Below are positions 8,919 to 18,082 of a stretch of DNA of 64,000 nucleotides, in pieces. Under the pieces are notes generated by a model that worked only from the letters and a program-made list of their open reading frames with translations, did not search any database and was not told where the DNA came from. Every line of letters begins with the position of its first letter. The first letter of the stretch is position 1. The stretch lies in contig NZ_QKUF01000020.1 of NCBI RefSeq assembly GCF_003253565.1, forward strand, positions 1 to 64,000. The letters are read 5' to 3'. A program made the translations under genes and the position numbers. This DNA is from Thermosporothrix hazakensis (GTDB lineage: Bacteria > Chloroflexota > Ktedonobacteria > Ktedonobacterales > Ktedonobacteraceae).

Positions 8919-10694
8919 CTACTTCTGGAAGATCCAGAGATTCCGAAAGACTGCCTCGGCTCCGCTCCCGCTCTCCTGCCCGACCAGAAAGCCGACAAAG
9001 CCTCCCTGATAGGTTTCATCGGTGAAGGCCGAGAACAGCAGTTGTTGATTGACGTACAGGGTCAGGTGAGAGCCCTGCGCGATAATCAGAAAGGTGTTCA
9101 GTTTATCGTTGTCGTGCTCAATTGCGCTGGCGTGCTTCCAATCGATCAAGGTGAGCCAGTTGGCAATATTGCTGCCCTGCGCTCGAATCAGCCGGAACTC
9201 GCCCTCGTTGCTGAGTTCGACCGCGTAGAAGGCCTTGCTGTTTGGTTGGAGTCGAAAGATCAGTCCGTAAAAATCGCCACTGATCAGCCGGGCCTGTGCT
9301 GTGATGACAACGTTCGAGAATGTCTGCCTGCTTGAATAGCACCACGCGATACTATGGGCTGCGGTTGCGACATGGTAGCCATCCTGATCGAAGAAGCATT
9401 GACGGCCATCATTCAGCCATGCCGGATCGGTCGTGAGGAGATCATTGGAATAGAGCAGCGGTCCGGCTCCGATACGCGATGTGAGGCCCGCTGTTGCCTC
9501 GACACGCGCCTGTTTCGCCAGGAGATCCTGCTTCTGGGCGCGAGCCGTGGCTGTGGCATACTGCAACGCTTCATGGGCTGAAGGGGCTTTCGCCGGGGGC
9601 CGCTGCAAGGTCAACAGAAGCAGCAGAGGCAGCGCAATACTCAGAATGACCAGCCCAAAAGTGAGGACAAGGAACCAGGGGCGTTTGCGGTGCGGCCAGG
9701 GATGCGAGGAGAGCGAGGGGACCGATGGTGCATGCTCTCCCAACGGAAAGAGCGGCGTGGGCGCTTTCATATCCGAGGTATAGAGAAAATCAGGGGGCGG
9801 AGTCGTGGTGGCAACTGCTCCCTCGGCTTTCTGTACGCTGGCTGTGCTGATCTTGATCGTTTCGATCTCCTCCGCGCCCAGATGCCGCTGCTGTAATGCC
9901 TGCCAGTACGCCTGTGAAAATTGACGGGCATGCTGATAGCGCTCGTCGGGCGATTTCGCCAGGGCGCGTAGTATGACTGCCTCAATCGTAGGAGTAATCT
10001 CGTCGTTGAGCTGGCGCGGCGAGGTCGGTTGTGTTTGAATATGCTTAAGGGAAAGGATGACGGGTAACTCCGCCGTGAAGGGAAGGCTTCCGGTGAGCAT
10101 CTGATACAGGATGATCCCAAGCGAGTAGATATCGCTACGGTGGTCATTCTGCCCATTTGTCTGCTCGGGGGCCATATATTCCGGGGTGCCGACGATCTGG
10201 CTGCCCGCCGAGGAGGTATCGCGCCGGGCACGAGCCAGGCCAAAATCTGCCAGATACGCATAGCCATCGGGCCGTAAGAGGATATTCGAGGGCTTGACGT
10301 CGTGGTGCACGATGCCGTTATCATGCGCATGCTGGAGTGCCGAGGCAATCTGATGGAGATAGCTCCCCGCCTCTTCCAGGGTCAGGCGTTCCCGTTTATA
10401 CAGATAATCGCGCAGGGTGCCGCCCTCAACAAAGGGCATAACCAGATAATACCAGGGATGTTGTGCACCAAAGTCATAGAGAGGGAGAATATGGTTATGG
10501 GAGAGGGTGCCAATTGTGCGAGCTTCATGCTCGACACGGCGCACATAGGATTTATTGCTTGCATAGAGGACTTTTACCGCAACACGTCGTTTGACGCGTC
10601 GATCATATCCCAGATAGACCTGTGAGAGGCTGCCCTGAGCGATACAGCGGTGCAGCTCATAACGCCCTAGCGTTGTACCTTCCATTCCCTTCAT
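8919..10694 (-). CDS. transmembrane Ser/Thr kinase with lectin-like sensor
   Basis: Hanks-type kinase of 591 residues. The catalytic Lys41 (RVAVKVL), the loop HHDVKPSN (130-137, Asp132), DFG (150-152) and APE of GTPEYMAPEQ are all present. The glycine loop is degenerate (AQGSLSQVYLG instead of GxGxxGxV). A transmembrane helix at about residues 343-366 leads to an extracellular C-terminal domain of about 190 residues with a beta-rich, laminin-G/DUF1080-like pattern. This layout suggests a receptor that senses a polymer or sugar and signals inward. The start is ATG 10694 with AGGAG nine bases upstream; the TTG before it is less likely. Confidence 0.9.
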   Translation of the reverse strand: MKGMEGTTLGRYELHRCIAQGSLSQVYLGYDRRVKRRVAVKVLYASNKSYVRRVEHEARTIGTLSHNHILPLYDFGAQHPWYYLVMPFVEGGTLRDYLYKRERLTLEEAGSYLHQIASALQHAHDNGIVHHDVKPSNILLRPDGYAYLADFGLARARRDTSSAGSQIVGTPEYMAPEQTNGQNDHRSDIYSLGIILYQMLTGSLPFTAELPVILSLKHIQTQPTSPRQLNDEITPTIEAVILRALAKSPDERYQHARQFSQAYWQALQQRHLGAEEIETIKISTASVQKAEGAVATTTPPPDFLYTSDMKAPTPLFPLGEHAPSVPSLSSHPWPHRKRPWFLVLTFGLVILSIALPLLLLLTLQRPPAKAPSAHEALQYATATARAQKQDLLAKQARVEATAGLTSRIGAGPLLYSNDLLTTDPAWLNDGRQCFFDQDGYHVATAAHSIAWCYSSRQTFSNVVITAQARLISGDFYGLIFRLQPNSKAFYAVELSNEGEFRLIRAQGSNIANWLTLIDWKHASAIEHDNDKLNTFLIIAQGSHLTLYVNQQLLFSAFTDETYQGGFVGFLVGQESGSGAEAVFRNLWIFQK

Positions 10695-10812
10695 CAATCC
10701 ACACTCCTACTTTATCCCGATATGAAATTGTACTTTTTCAGGGCCTTTAAACAGCGATTACAACAAACTTTTTATCTACTCTATTTTCGAGTCATTAGCG
10801 AAAGAATGGGAA

Positions 10813-10836
10813 GACAGGCGAAGAACTGCGCCTGTC
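10813..10836 (-). terminator. hairpin after the PIG-L deacetylase gene
   Basis: Perfect 8-bp arms GACAGGCG (10813-10820) and CGCCTGTC (10829-10836). On the minus strand it lies 37 bases after the deacetylase stop and is followed by a pyrimidine-rich stretch (TTCCCATTCTTT) rather than a pure T run, so it is a weak terminator candidate. Confidence 0.5.
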
Positions 10837-10872
10837 TCACAACGAAGAAAGAGTTTACATGCCTGCCTTGCG

Positions 10873-11697
10873 CTAGCGGCGATACGTCCAGGTCCAGTAA
10901 CGCTCAAGATGGATCGTCTCGACCGGGCGAATGCTGTGCGTATAGTGCTGAATCTTGTCCAGCATCTCTTCTTTGCTGGCAAAATTGTTGTTGATCTGGG
11001 TAGCATAGGTCGCGCTGGCTTCCTTGCGCAGTTCCAGCATCTCCGACATCTCTACCAGGGTTGGTTCAAGCGGCAGTGAAAGCTCTTTCAGGCGTGCGTC
11101 AAGCAGACCTGGCCGCGTCACATAGGGGAAGTCCTCGTAGAAATAGACCGGAACGCCGTTTTGTGCCAGATGGTCCGCCGCCGAACAGACAATCTGATGA
11201 TCGACGTGACGACCGATGGCAAGCGGGGCATACCAGACGGCGTCTGGAAGGCGCTCGTGCAGGGCCATCAGATCTTTTGCGAGCTGGCTGGCGATGGCTG
11301 CATCTGCCTGATGAACCTCTCCCCCGATCATGACTTTTTCCTCGGTATACAGAGGCGGGTTGCCACGATAGGGCGCATCATAATAATCCAGCCAGAGATG
11401 GTCGCACTGAAGCAATTCCATTGCCTTTGTGTCCTCTTCCTGCCGGATTTTCTGAATCTCCTGCGGGGGCGTCTGGGGGCCAAATCCCATGCTGCGCTGC
11501 ACGGACTGGGCCAGCGGGCTCAAGGGCTGGCTGGCATCGGGTGCGCCTGCAAAAACGGTGATGACCAGCGGACGAAGGCCGCTACTGACCTGAACACCGA
11601 GAGTGCCGCCACAGGAGAAGACCACATCATCATAGTGTGGCGACAGGAAGATGTGGCGGTGATGTCGCTGTATATCATTCAAGCTGGTTAGTCGCAA
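10873..11697 (-). CDS. PIG-L/LmbE family N-deacetylase
   Basis: Zinc-dependent deacetylase of the PIG-L/LmbE family, whose members remove acetyl groups from GlcNAc-linked small molecules or glycolipids. The N-terminal metal motif is SPHYDDVVFSCGG (the family norm is HPDD; Pro is replaced by Tyr here), and the second metal site is IGRHVDHQIV at about residue 160. The start is TTG 11697: it is preceded at a spacing of eight bases by GGAGGA, a strong ribosome-binding site, and no ATG lies nearby. The substrate cannot be read from the sequence. Confidence 0.88.
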   Translation of the reverse strand: MRLTSLNDIQRHHRHIFLSPHYDDVVFSCGGTLGVQVSSGLRPLVITVFAGAPDASQPLSPLAQSVQRSMGFGPQTPPQEIQKIRQEEDTKAMELLQCDHLWLDYYDAPYRGNPPLYTEEKVMIGGEVHQADAAIASQLAKDLMALHERLPDAVWYAPLAIGRHVDHQIVCSAADHLAQNGVPVYFYEDFPYVTRPGLLDARLKELSLPLEPTLVEMSEMLELRKEASATYATQINNNFASKEEMLDKIQHYTHSIRPVETIHLERYWTWTYRR

Positions 11698-11763
11698 CTG
11701 CTCGTTCCTCCAAATATATCTGCGAGATTGCTAAGATTGAGTGCATGCATCAAAATAATGGGC

Positions 11764-12738
11764 TCAGGGTAAACATACCCCTTCCTCTGTCGCGTCCAGC
11801 AGGCCATCACGGGAAAGCCCATTGATAAGCCGCTGAAGCCAGGGGAAGTCCGCTTCGCTATAGTCTGGCTTGATCTTCGGTCCAAGTTCTGGAAGCGAGA
11901 CGCGCTGACCGGTCGGGACAGAGCGGAGCAAGTCGATAATGCGCCCCCTGAAGTAGCGGTTCGTACTGGTAAACGGCTTGCTCTGATAGGTCGGCTTCTT
12001 CTCTGCCACTTTGCGAATCTGGCGCAGTACCGTCCCCGACGGGAACAAACTGTACTGGCTCATTTCCTCATAAGCTTTACAACATGACGTCAGGGGGCAC
12101 TGCTGGCATTGCGGGTTATTACTGGTACAGATGGTCGCTCCCAGATCCATCAGCGCCTGATTCCAGTTATACGCTTCTCCTGCTGGCAGTACCTCTTCTG
12201 CAAGCGCAAGCATCTGCGCGTCATTCAGGCGTGTTTCATCATGCTCGACGCCGATAAACAAACGATGCAGGACGCGGCGAATGTTGGTATCAACCGTGGC
12301 GACCTGCTGGCGATAGGCAAAGCAGGCGATGGCGCCGGCGGTATAGCGTCCGATCCCTTTCAGGGTGAGCAGCTCATCAATGGTCGCGGGAATCTGCCCG
12401 TTATGTTCTGCTATCACCTGACGGGCAATGGCCTGTAGACGCACTGCACGCGAGTTATAGCCAAGCGGCACCCAGACTTTAATCACTTCTGCGGTTGGCG
12501 CGGCTGCCAGATCGGCCAGTGTCGGAAATGCCTCTAAAAACTGGTGATATTTTGGCAATACGCGATCAACCTGTGTCTGTTGTAGCATGATTTCAGACAC
12601 AAGAATAGCATATGGATCGCTGGTCGAACGCCAGGGGAGATCTCGGTGTTCGGCAGCGTACCACTCCAATACCTGTTTCTGTACGTCTGCACTGTGCTCG
12701 GGCGCAGGCCGGAAGGGAAGCGATGACGAAGATTGCAT
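11764..12738 (-). CDS. mutY: A/G-specific adenine glycosylase MutY
   Basis: Base-excision enzyme that removes adenine opposite 8-oxoguanine. It shows the catalytic Glu region SEIMLQQTQV, the helix-hairpin-helix LLTLKGIGRYTAGAI, the catalytic Asp of VATVDTNIRRV, and a 4Fe-4S cluster loop C-x6-C-x2-C-x4-CC after residue 200. At 324 residues it is shorter than E. coli MutY (350). The C-terminal 80 residues read as a small winged-helix-like segment, not the NUDIX-like domain that recognises 8-oxoG. The start ATG at 12738 has only a weak ribosome-binding site. Confidence 0.92.
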   Translation of the reverse strand: MQSSSSLPFRPAPEHSADVQKQVLEWYAAEHRDLPWRSTSDPYAILVSEIMLQQTQVDRVLPKYHQFLEAFPTLADLAAAPTAEVIKVWVPLGYNSRAVRLQAIARQVIAEHNGQIPATIDELLTLKGIGRYTAGAIACFAYRQQVATVDTNIRRVLHRLFIGVEHDETRLNDAQMLALAEEVLPAGEAYNWNQALMDLGATICTSNNPQCQQCPLTSCCKAYEEMSQYSLFPSGTVLRQIRKVAEKKPTYQSKPFTSTNRYFRGRIIDLLRSVPTGQRVSLPELGPKIKPDYSEADFPWLQRLINGLSRDGLLDATEEGVCLP

Positions 12739-12772
12739 GTATGTTGTGTACTGCTCGGGAATGAGTCAGCGC

Positions 12773-13117
12773 CTAGACGTTGCTCTTTTGCAGCGTCGAT
12801 GGCTTCCCATTATTTTGTGCTGTCTGTTGTGACGCCCCTTCGCTGCGCTTGCGCCGGGACAGTGTAAAGATCGTATCTCCTCCCTCCTGCCAGCACTTTG
12901 CATCGGGTGCGGGCAGGTTCTCGCACAGAATCCAGTCGTTGGCATCTTTGAGAACGTGTCCCTTGATGCACTTTGCGTACATGATATGTTCATTTAAGTC
13001 AGGATCATCTGGCTTGATATTGGATGACGCAATTTTAGGTATGAAGAATCTACACCACGGCACGGCTTGGTACCTTCCTTGCATATTATTCAATGGATAA
13101 GGGCATACCTTTGCCAC
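12773..13117 (-). CDS. hypothetical cysteine-containing protein
   Basis: Unrecognised protein of up to 114 residues lying 34 bases upstream of mutY on the same strand. Five cysteines (C5, C22, C50, C65 and C75) are scattered, not paired as in a zinc ribbon, and the C-terminus is basic and polar. The frame opens with GTG at 13117; ATG at 13084 would give 103 residues. Neither start has a good ribosome-binding site, and an opposite-strand frame of similar length exists, so coding status is uncertain. Confidence 0.4.
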   Translation of the reverse strand: MAKVCPYPLNNMQGRYQAVPWCRFFIPKIASSNIKPDDPDLNEHIMYAKCIKGHVLKDANDWILCENLPAPDAKCWQEGGDTIFTLSRRKRSEGASQQTAQNNGKPSTLQKSNV

Positions 13118-13197
13118 CAGTGCTTCTGGTCATTCTTACTATGGTGGCATTGCAATTATAGCGCATTCTGTTTAATTGAGTCCAGAGGACAACCCCC

Positions 13198-13968
13198 TTA
13201 TCGGTCGATGGATGATGACGCCGCTTTGCGACACACAAGTGTCAGACGGCTATCCATACTTAAGGGACGCCCGTCCAGCCCTCCATAGGCCGCCTGAATC
13301 GGCAGGCCGACAAACGAGAGCATTTCTGAAAGCTCGGTGGGGGTGTAGATTCGCATTGACTGCTGGTGCTCCCGCCGCGCCCCATCAGGAAAGAGCAGGC
13401 TGATCTGCACATTGTAGCGGCTTTTGAGCAGGTCAATCTGCCGCTCTTCCAGCACAATCAGGTCGTCCTGATAGCGAATAATGCCATGCGGCGCGAAGGA
13501 GCGCAGGACGCGGGCCTGATGCACTGTTTCCAGTAGAAAGAGCCCCCCTGGCTTCAACGCCTTGTGCACCTGCTGTAAGACCTCTAAATCAGCCTCATCG
13601 TTCTCCAGATAGCCAAATGAGGTAAAGATATTGATCACGGCGTCAAATTCGTCGTGAAACGGGATGTGGCGCATCGAGCCATGCAGCCAGCGCACCTGAA
13701 GATCCTGTTCGCGAGCTGCGGCGCGGGCCTGCTGGAGAAAATAGTCATTGAGATCCAGCCCGGTCATGCGATATCCCTGCCGTGCCAGGGGGAGTGTGTG
13801 TCGCCCATAGCCACAGCACAGGTCGAGCACCTTGCTCCCGGGAGGTAACTGGAGCAGCTTGATAATCTGCTCGGCCTCCATCTGTGAACGTTCGGGTGGC
13901 AGGAACGGGGCGTAGATGCGCAGATAATCCTCGCCGAAGAATGATTCGTACCACGGTTTTTCGGCCAT
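13198..13968 (-). CDS. class I SAM-dependent methyltransferase
   Basis: Rossmann-fold methyltransferase of 256 residues. Motif I is KVLDLCCGYGRHT (about residues 45-57), followed by the acidic GLDLN, the motif IV region FDAVINIFTSFGYLE and LKPGGLFLLET. The full-length family pattern with no extra domain suggests a small-molecule or metabolite substrate, which cannot be named. The start ATG at 13968 has AGGGAG ten bases upstream. It is divergent from the gal operon. Confidence 0.85.
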   Translation of the reverse strand: MAEKPWYESFFGEDYLRIYAPFLPPERSQMEAEQIIKLLQLPPGSKVLDLCCGYGRHTLPLARQGYRMTGLDLNDYFLQQARAAAREQDLQVRWLHGSMRHIPFHDEFDAVINIFTSFGYLENDEADLEVLQQVHKALKPGGLFLLETVHQARVLRSFAPHGIIRYQDDLIVLEERQIDLLKSRYNVQISLLFPDGARREHQQSMRIYTPTELSEMLSFVGLPIQAAYGGLDGRPLSMDSRLTLVCRKAASSSIDR

Positions 13969-14124
13969 ATGCTGAAAGCTCCCTCTTCTGTGAATAGATG
14001 ATCAGTGGTGGTTCTATTACAACAAACGAGGAGTGAAAGGAAATTGTTGTGTAATAGGTGACAGAGGCAAACAGTGCCAGCATGTTTCTCTGCTCCGAGA
14101 GAGGGGCGGGAATCGGTACAATGC

Positions 14125-14153
14125 TTGTATGCTGTCAGGTTTTGCGGTAAACT
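14125..14153 (+). promoter_or_regulatory. promoter of the gal-type sugar operon
   Basis: TTGTAT (14125-14130), a 17-base spacer and TAAACT (14148-14153). Transcription would begin near 14160, about 65 bases before the first gene. The leader contains a small perfect hairpin AGAGAG-ATG-CTCTCT near 14163-14177. Confidence 0.6.
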
Positions 14154-14224
14154 GTGCCTCAAGAGAGATGCTCTCTCGGTGGAAGTTCTGACACATCAGG
14201 TGTCGTTGCAGGAGTAATTGGACA

Positions 14225-14752
14225 GTGTTCGCGGAAGAATTCGCTGTGCTTGACGGCGGCTCGGCCCTCTGGGAGGCACTCCGTCCTCTGGTTTCCGCTG
14301 CGTTGCGTCTGGAACGCGAGGGCGAAACTGCTACATGGCATGGCTGGAATAAGCAGCAGATCGACGTATTTCTACAGGCGCTTCCGGCCCATTGCGCGCT
14401 GATCGCGGGTGTGTGGGAGGCAGATCGCCTGGCGCTCGGGTGTGTCTGCGAGGTGGTTGCGGGCGAAGTGCGTTCGCTCCGAACGTTTGAGCAGCTAGAC
14501 GAGACGCTCCAACTGGACGAGCTCGCGCCAGATTTCGAGCATGCCCGGGCAATTATGCGGGTCGTCAAGCGTGAGATTGCGCCCGTGGCCTGGGCCCTCT
14601 TTACCGATAAAGCGACGTGGGACGAGTGGGTTTTGTCCCCGGAGGCAGAAGCCGGGATGATTGATAAAGGGGCGCTGCTGGACTCTCTCGCTCGTCAGGG
14701 TCGCTGTGTGCTCCTGGGAAGTCAGGCGGCGCTGCGGCATCATCATCATTAG
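14225..14752 (+). CDS. hypothetical protein with natural His-rich C-terminus
   Basis: Unrecognised 175-residue protein, largely helical and acidic, ending in RHHHH. It has no transmembrane segment and no known motif. The start is GTG 14225, preceded by CAGGAG. It is the first gene of the operon with galT, which begins 16 bases after its stop, so it may serve galactose use or simply share the promoter. Confidence 0.7.
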   Translation: MFAEEFAVLDGGSALWEALRPLVSAALRLEREGETATWHGWNKQQIDVFLQALPAHCALIAGVWEADRLALGCVCEVVAGEVRSLRTFEQLDETLQLDELAPDFEHARAIMRVVKREIAPVAWALFTDKATWDEWVLSPEAEAGMIDKGALLDSLARQGRCVLLGSQAALRHHHH

Positions 14753-14768
14753 CTTGTAAGGATTGACT

Positions 14769-15686
14769 ATGGAGCAGAAAACCCCGTTAATCTGGAATCC
14801 AATCTTGCGACAGTATCTTGTAAATGCTCCTCACCGCATGAATCGCCGCGAAGGGACGACCCAATGTCCGTTCTGCGCTGATATTATCGAGGGGCGTGTG
14901 GGGCCCGAAACGCAGGCCTGGCTGCATCCGAATGATTTCCCGATGTTGCAGCCTCCGGTGGGTGAAGCGTATGTGGTGATCTATAGTCGGGATCATGAGC
15001 GCACGTTCACGCAATTAACCATTGATGAGGTCTACACGGTCACGCGGCTCTGGCGCGATCTGTATACTGATCTGGCGCAGCGCTATCCCACGGTCATGAT
15101 CTTCGAGAATAGCGGCACCGCCATCGGGCAGACGCAGTTTCATCCGCATGGGCAGGCCTTTGGCGTGTCGGTCATTCCGCCCACCCTTGAGCGCGAGCTT
15201 GAAACTGTTGTGATTGACGCCGCCGCGGGAAGGGGCTGCCCGTTCTGCCGGGTGCAGCAGGAGCTAACCGCAAGCGACTATGAGGTTGCTACAAACGAGA
15301 GCTGGCAGGTCTTTTTACCGCCATTTGTGCGCTATCCCTATGAGACCCATTTCTATCCCCGGCGCCATGTTGCCAATCTGGCGCAGATGGAGGACCAGGA
15401 GCTCCACGACCTTGCCGAGATGCTCTTGCGTGTCATCAAGGGCTATAATGCGCTGGCTGATGGGGAAATGGCCCCCATGCCCTATCTACTCGGGCTGCAT
15501 CAGCTCGCTGACGAGCGCTTTCATTTCCATATCGAGATTCAGGCGATCGGGCGCGCTCCCGGGAAACTGAAATATGCCGCGTCTTCTGAAGGAATCTGGG
15601 GGATGTGGTCAAACGATTCGTCTCCAATGCAGAAGGCACAGGAATTGCGTCAGGCGATTCAGAACAAGGAGGTATCAAACACGTGA
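14769..15686 (+). CDS. galT: galactose-1-phosphate uridylyltransferase GalT
   Basis: Leloir-pathway enzyme exchanging UMP between UDP-glucose and galactose-1-phosphate. The active-site motif HPHGQAFG lies in NSGTAIGQTQFHPHGQ, with the covalent histidine of the HPH triad. CPFC pairs near residues 36 and 159 fit the zinc site. The C-terminal half has HFYPRRH and FHFHIEIQ. Length is 305 residues against about 350 in E. coli. The start is ATG 14769, with TAAGGA seven bases before it; an upstream in-frame TTG is ignored. The stop overlaps the galK start (GTGA). Confidence 0.95.
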   Translation: MEQKTPLIWNPILRQYLVNAPHRMNRREGTTQCPFCADIIEGRVGPETQAWLHPNDFPMLQPPVGEAYVVIYSRDHERTFTQLTIDEVYTVTRLWRDLYTDLAQRYPTVMIFENSGTAIGQTQFHPHGQAFGVSVIPPTLERELETVVIDAAAGRGCPFCRVQQELTASDYEVATNESWQVFLPPFVRYPYETHFYPRRHVANLAQMEDQELHDLAEMLLRVIKGYNALADGEMAPMPYLLGLHQLADERFHFHIEIQAIGRAPGKLKYAASSEGIWGMWSNDSSPMQKAQELRQAIQNKEVSNT

Positions 15687-16954
15687 AGCAACCATTACCA
15701 CAGCCTGCTGTTGAGGCTGCACAGCGGTTCCCCGCCGTTTTTCAGGACGATGGAGCGTATGCTAGCCCGCTCGGCGCTGCCTGGGCGTCGGGTCGCGTCA
15801 ATATCATCGGTGAGCATACCGACTATAACGAGGGGCTGGTTCTGCCCGCAGCGGTGAGCCGTGTCGTTGCTTTTGCCGGTCGTCGGCGCAATGATCTGAA
15901 CGTGCGTCTCTGGTCCGAGCAGTTTCAGGAGAGCGGCCAGTTCACGCTGGAAGGGCTGCCCGAGAACTTTGCGCAGCAGCGGGATGCCGCGCCCAAGTGG
16001 GTACGCTACGTGATGGGGGTCGCGTCCGAATTGATCCGCGCCGGAATCGAGCTCTGTGGCTTTGATGCCGTCGTGACCGGTGATGTTCCTCTGGGGGGCG
16101 GGATGAGCTCGTCCTCCGCGCTCGTCGTCGCCAGTGCGCAGGCCTACGCGCTCTTCTCCGATGGCAAGTTCACGATTGGTACCGAGCACGCAAAGCTGAC
16201 CCCGATGCAGCTTGCTGATCTCTGTGCCGAGTCCGAGCGCCGTTCGGCTGGCCTTAATGGCGGCATTCTCGATCAGGCGGCGTCCTGTCTGGGACAACCC
16301 GGCAAAGCTGTGCTGATTGATTGCCGCTCGCTTGACTATCGCTATATTCCTTTTGACGCGCCCGACCTATCCATTGTCGTCATTGATACCAATAAGCGCC
16401 GTGAGCTGACCAATTCCGGGTATAACGATCGCACGCGTGAGTGCCGTGAAGCCTGGCAGACGATCAAGGCATTGATGCTGAAGCACGAGCCGGAGAACCC
16501 CGCCGGTGCCGCGATCTCGTCGCTGCGTGATGTCACCCCGGAGATCTTTGCGAAGTATCAGCACGAATTGCCCGAGGTGCAGCGCAAGCGTGCCGGTTAT
16601 GTGATTGCCGAGAATGAGCGCGTCTTGCAGGTTGTCGCGCTGCTGGAAAAGGGCGATCATGTGGGCGTCGGTCAGCTTCTCTGGGAGGGCCATGCCGGGC
16701 TGCGCGATGAGTATGAGGTGAGCTGCAAAGAGCTCGATGTTGCCGTTGAGATCGCGCGTTCAGTGCCGGGTGTGCTCGGTGCGCGTATGATGGGTGGAGG
16801 CTTCGGCGGATGCACCATCAATATTGTGCGCAATGAGGCCGTAGAGGCGCTGCGTGAGGCCATTGAGCAGCACTATGAGCCACAAACCGGCCTGCGTGCG
16901 GGCTTCGATATCTGTAACACGGTGGGCGGCCCCGGCTATACCTTTCTCGCCTGA
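15683..16954 (+). CDS. galK: galactokinase GalK
   Basis: GHMP-family kinase that phosphorylates galactose at C1. It has the galactokinase signature GRVNIIGEHTDYNEGLVLP, the ATP-binding motif PLGGGMSSSSALVVAS, and the C-terminal MMGGGFGGCTI. I choose GTG 15683 (423 residues): AAGGAGG lies ten bases upstream and it overlaps the galT stop. A frame opening at 15605 inside galT would add 26 residues unlike the family. galE is not in the window. Confidence 0.96.
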   Translation: MKQPLPQPAVEAAQRFPAVFQDDGAYASPLGAAWASGRVNIIGEHTDYNEGLVLPAAVSRVVAFAGRRRNDLNVRLWSEQFQESGQFTLEGLPENFAQQRDAAPKWVRYVMGVASELIRAGIELCGFDAVVTGDVPLGGGMSSSSALVVASAQAYALFSDGKFTIGTEHAKLTPMQLADLCAESERRSAGLNGGILDQAASCLGQPGKAVLIDCRSLDYRYIPFDAPDLSIVVIDTNKRRELTNSGYNDRTRECREAWQTIKALMLKHEPENPAGAAISSLRDVTPEIFAKYQHELPEVQRKRAGYVIAENERVLQVVALLEKGDHVGVGQLLWEGHAGLRDEYEVSCKELDVAVEIARSVPGVLGARMMGGGFGGCTINIVRNEAVEALREAIEQHYEPQTGLRAGFDICNTVGGPGYTFLA

Positions 16955-17119
16955 TTTCTCAGTAGCAATTGCAGGGACGCGTACTCAATACGGCGGATAC
17001 ACACGTATGTCTCCTGGCGGTGCGCGTCTCTCCCTCAATATGTATGCTCCCTTGTTGTACAATGAAGGCCATAAAAAGGTGTACAGCGAGTATCATTCTT
17101 CAAAATGAGGAGATAGGCT

Positions 17120-17947
17120 ATGAAGCTCTTTCTTTCAACCGATTTCGAGGGGACCAGCGGCGTTGTTGCCTGGGAACAGATCCTTGAGGGGAAGGTGGAA
17201 TATGAACAGGGACGCAAGCTGCTGACCGCCGAAGTCAATGCAGTGATTGAGGGTGCTCTTCAGGCGGGAGCACGCGAGTTCGTGGTGAACGATGCCCATA
17301 GTAGCATGCGCAACCTGCACCCGCAGAATCTCAAGGGGCGAGCCACGCTGATTACCGGACGCCACAAACCGCTGTATATGATGGAAGGGCTCGACAGCTC
17401 GTTCGATGGCGTCTGTCTGGTGAGCTATCATGGCTCGATTGGCGCGGAAAAAGCGATTCTGTCGCACACCTATAACCCGGGGGCGATCTGGGAGGTGCGC
17501 ATCAACGGCGAGATCGTGGGTGAATCCGGGCTGAATGCGCTTGTCGCCGCTCATTATGGGGTGCCGATTATTTTTGTGAGCGGTGATGACGCGACGGCTC
17601 AGGAGGCGGAAGGGATCGCACCGAAAGCCGAAAAGATCGTCGTCAAGCACTCGCTCGGGCGTTTCGCGGCGGTCAACCTGCATCCCGAGGTGGCCTGTGA
17701 GCTGCTCAAAGAGGGTGCGGAGCGGGCTGTTAAGCGCCTGGGCGAGATGGAGCCGCCTCATTTTCTGTTGCCGGTCACGGTTGAGATTACTTTCCTGGTC
17801 GCGGATATGGCGGACATGGCCCTCTGGATTCGGGGCGTGGAGCGTGTGGGAGCGCGAACGGTGAAGGTCGTGGGTGAAGACCTGCTTGAGCTCTATCGCA
17901 CGTTTGTTACGATTGTGATGCTGACTCGTGGGTTGGTTGATCGCTAG
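17120..17947 (+). CDS. DppA-like M55 family D-aminopeptidase
   Basis: Member of the zinc-dependent DppA family (M55), which hydrolyses D-amino-acid peptides such as D-Ala-D-Ala fragments. The N-terminal metal-binding STDFEGTSGVV is typical (D8, E10), as is NDAHSSMRN with its His, and SYHGSIGAEKAILSHTY in the middle. At 275 residues it has the family's usual length. The ATG at 17120 follows GAGGAGATAGGCT. It lies 165 bases after galK, on the same strand as the sugar genes, so it may join recycled peptidoglycan peptides to sugar metabolism; that link is inference. Confidence 0.9.
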   Translation: MKLFLSTDFEGTSGVVAWEQILEGKVEYEQGRKLLTAEVNAVIEGALQAGAREFVVNDAHSSMRNLHPQNLKGRATLITGRHKPLYMMEGLDSSFDGVCLVSYHGSIGAEKAILSHTYNPGAIWEVRINGEIVGESGLNALVAAHYGVPIIFVSGDDATAQEAEGIAPKAEKIVVKHSLGRFAAVNLHPEVACELLKEGAERAVKRLGEMEPPHFLLPVTVEITFLVADMADMALWIRGVERVGARTVKVVGEDLLELYRTFVTIVMLTRGLVDR

Positions 17948-18082
17948 CCGCTTTTGCGCGATTCGCTTTATTTGGCATTACCCCGCATTTTGTGGTTTAA
18001 TGCCAGGAGACGGCAAGTGGCAGAGTGCGCTGCTTGCTGGTTCCATTTCGTGCGTACTACCTGTTGTCTGGAAGGAGTGATG

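Noticed and set aside
12780..13100. Plus-strand frame opposite the hypothetical protein upstream of mutY
   Set aside because: It is of similar length to the minus frame with no better start; the minus frame is co-oriented with mutY, so only that one is listed, at low confidence.
14731..14752. His tail as a cloning artefact
   Set aside because: It is encoded in a native operon context with a normal stop and a downstream gene, so it is natural sequence.
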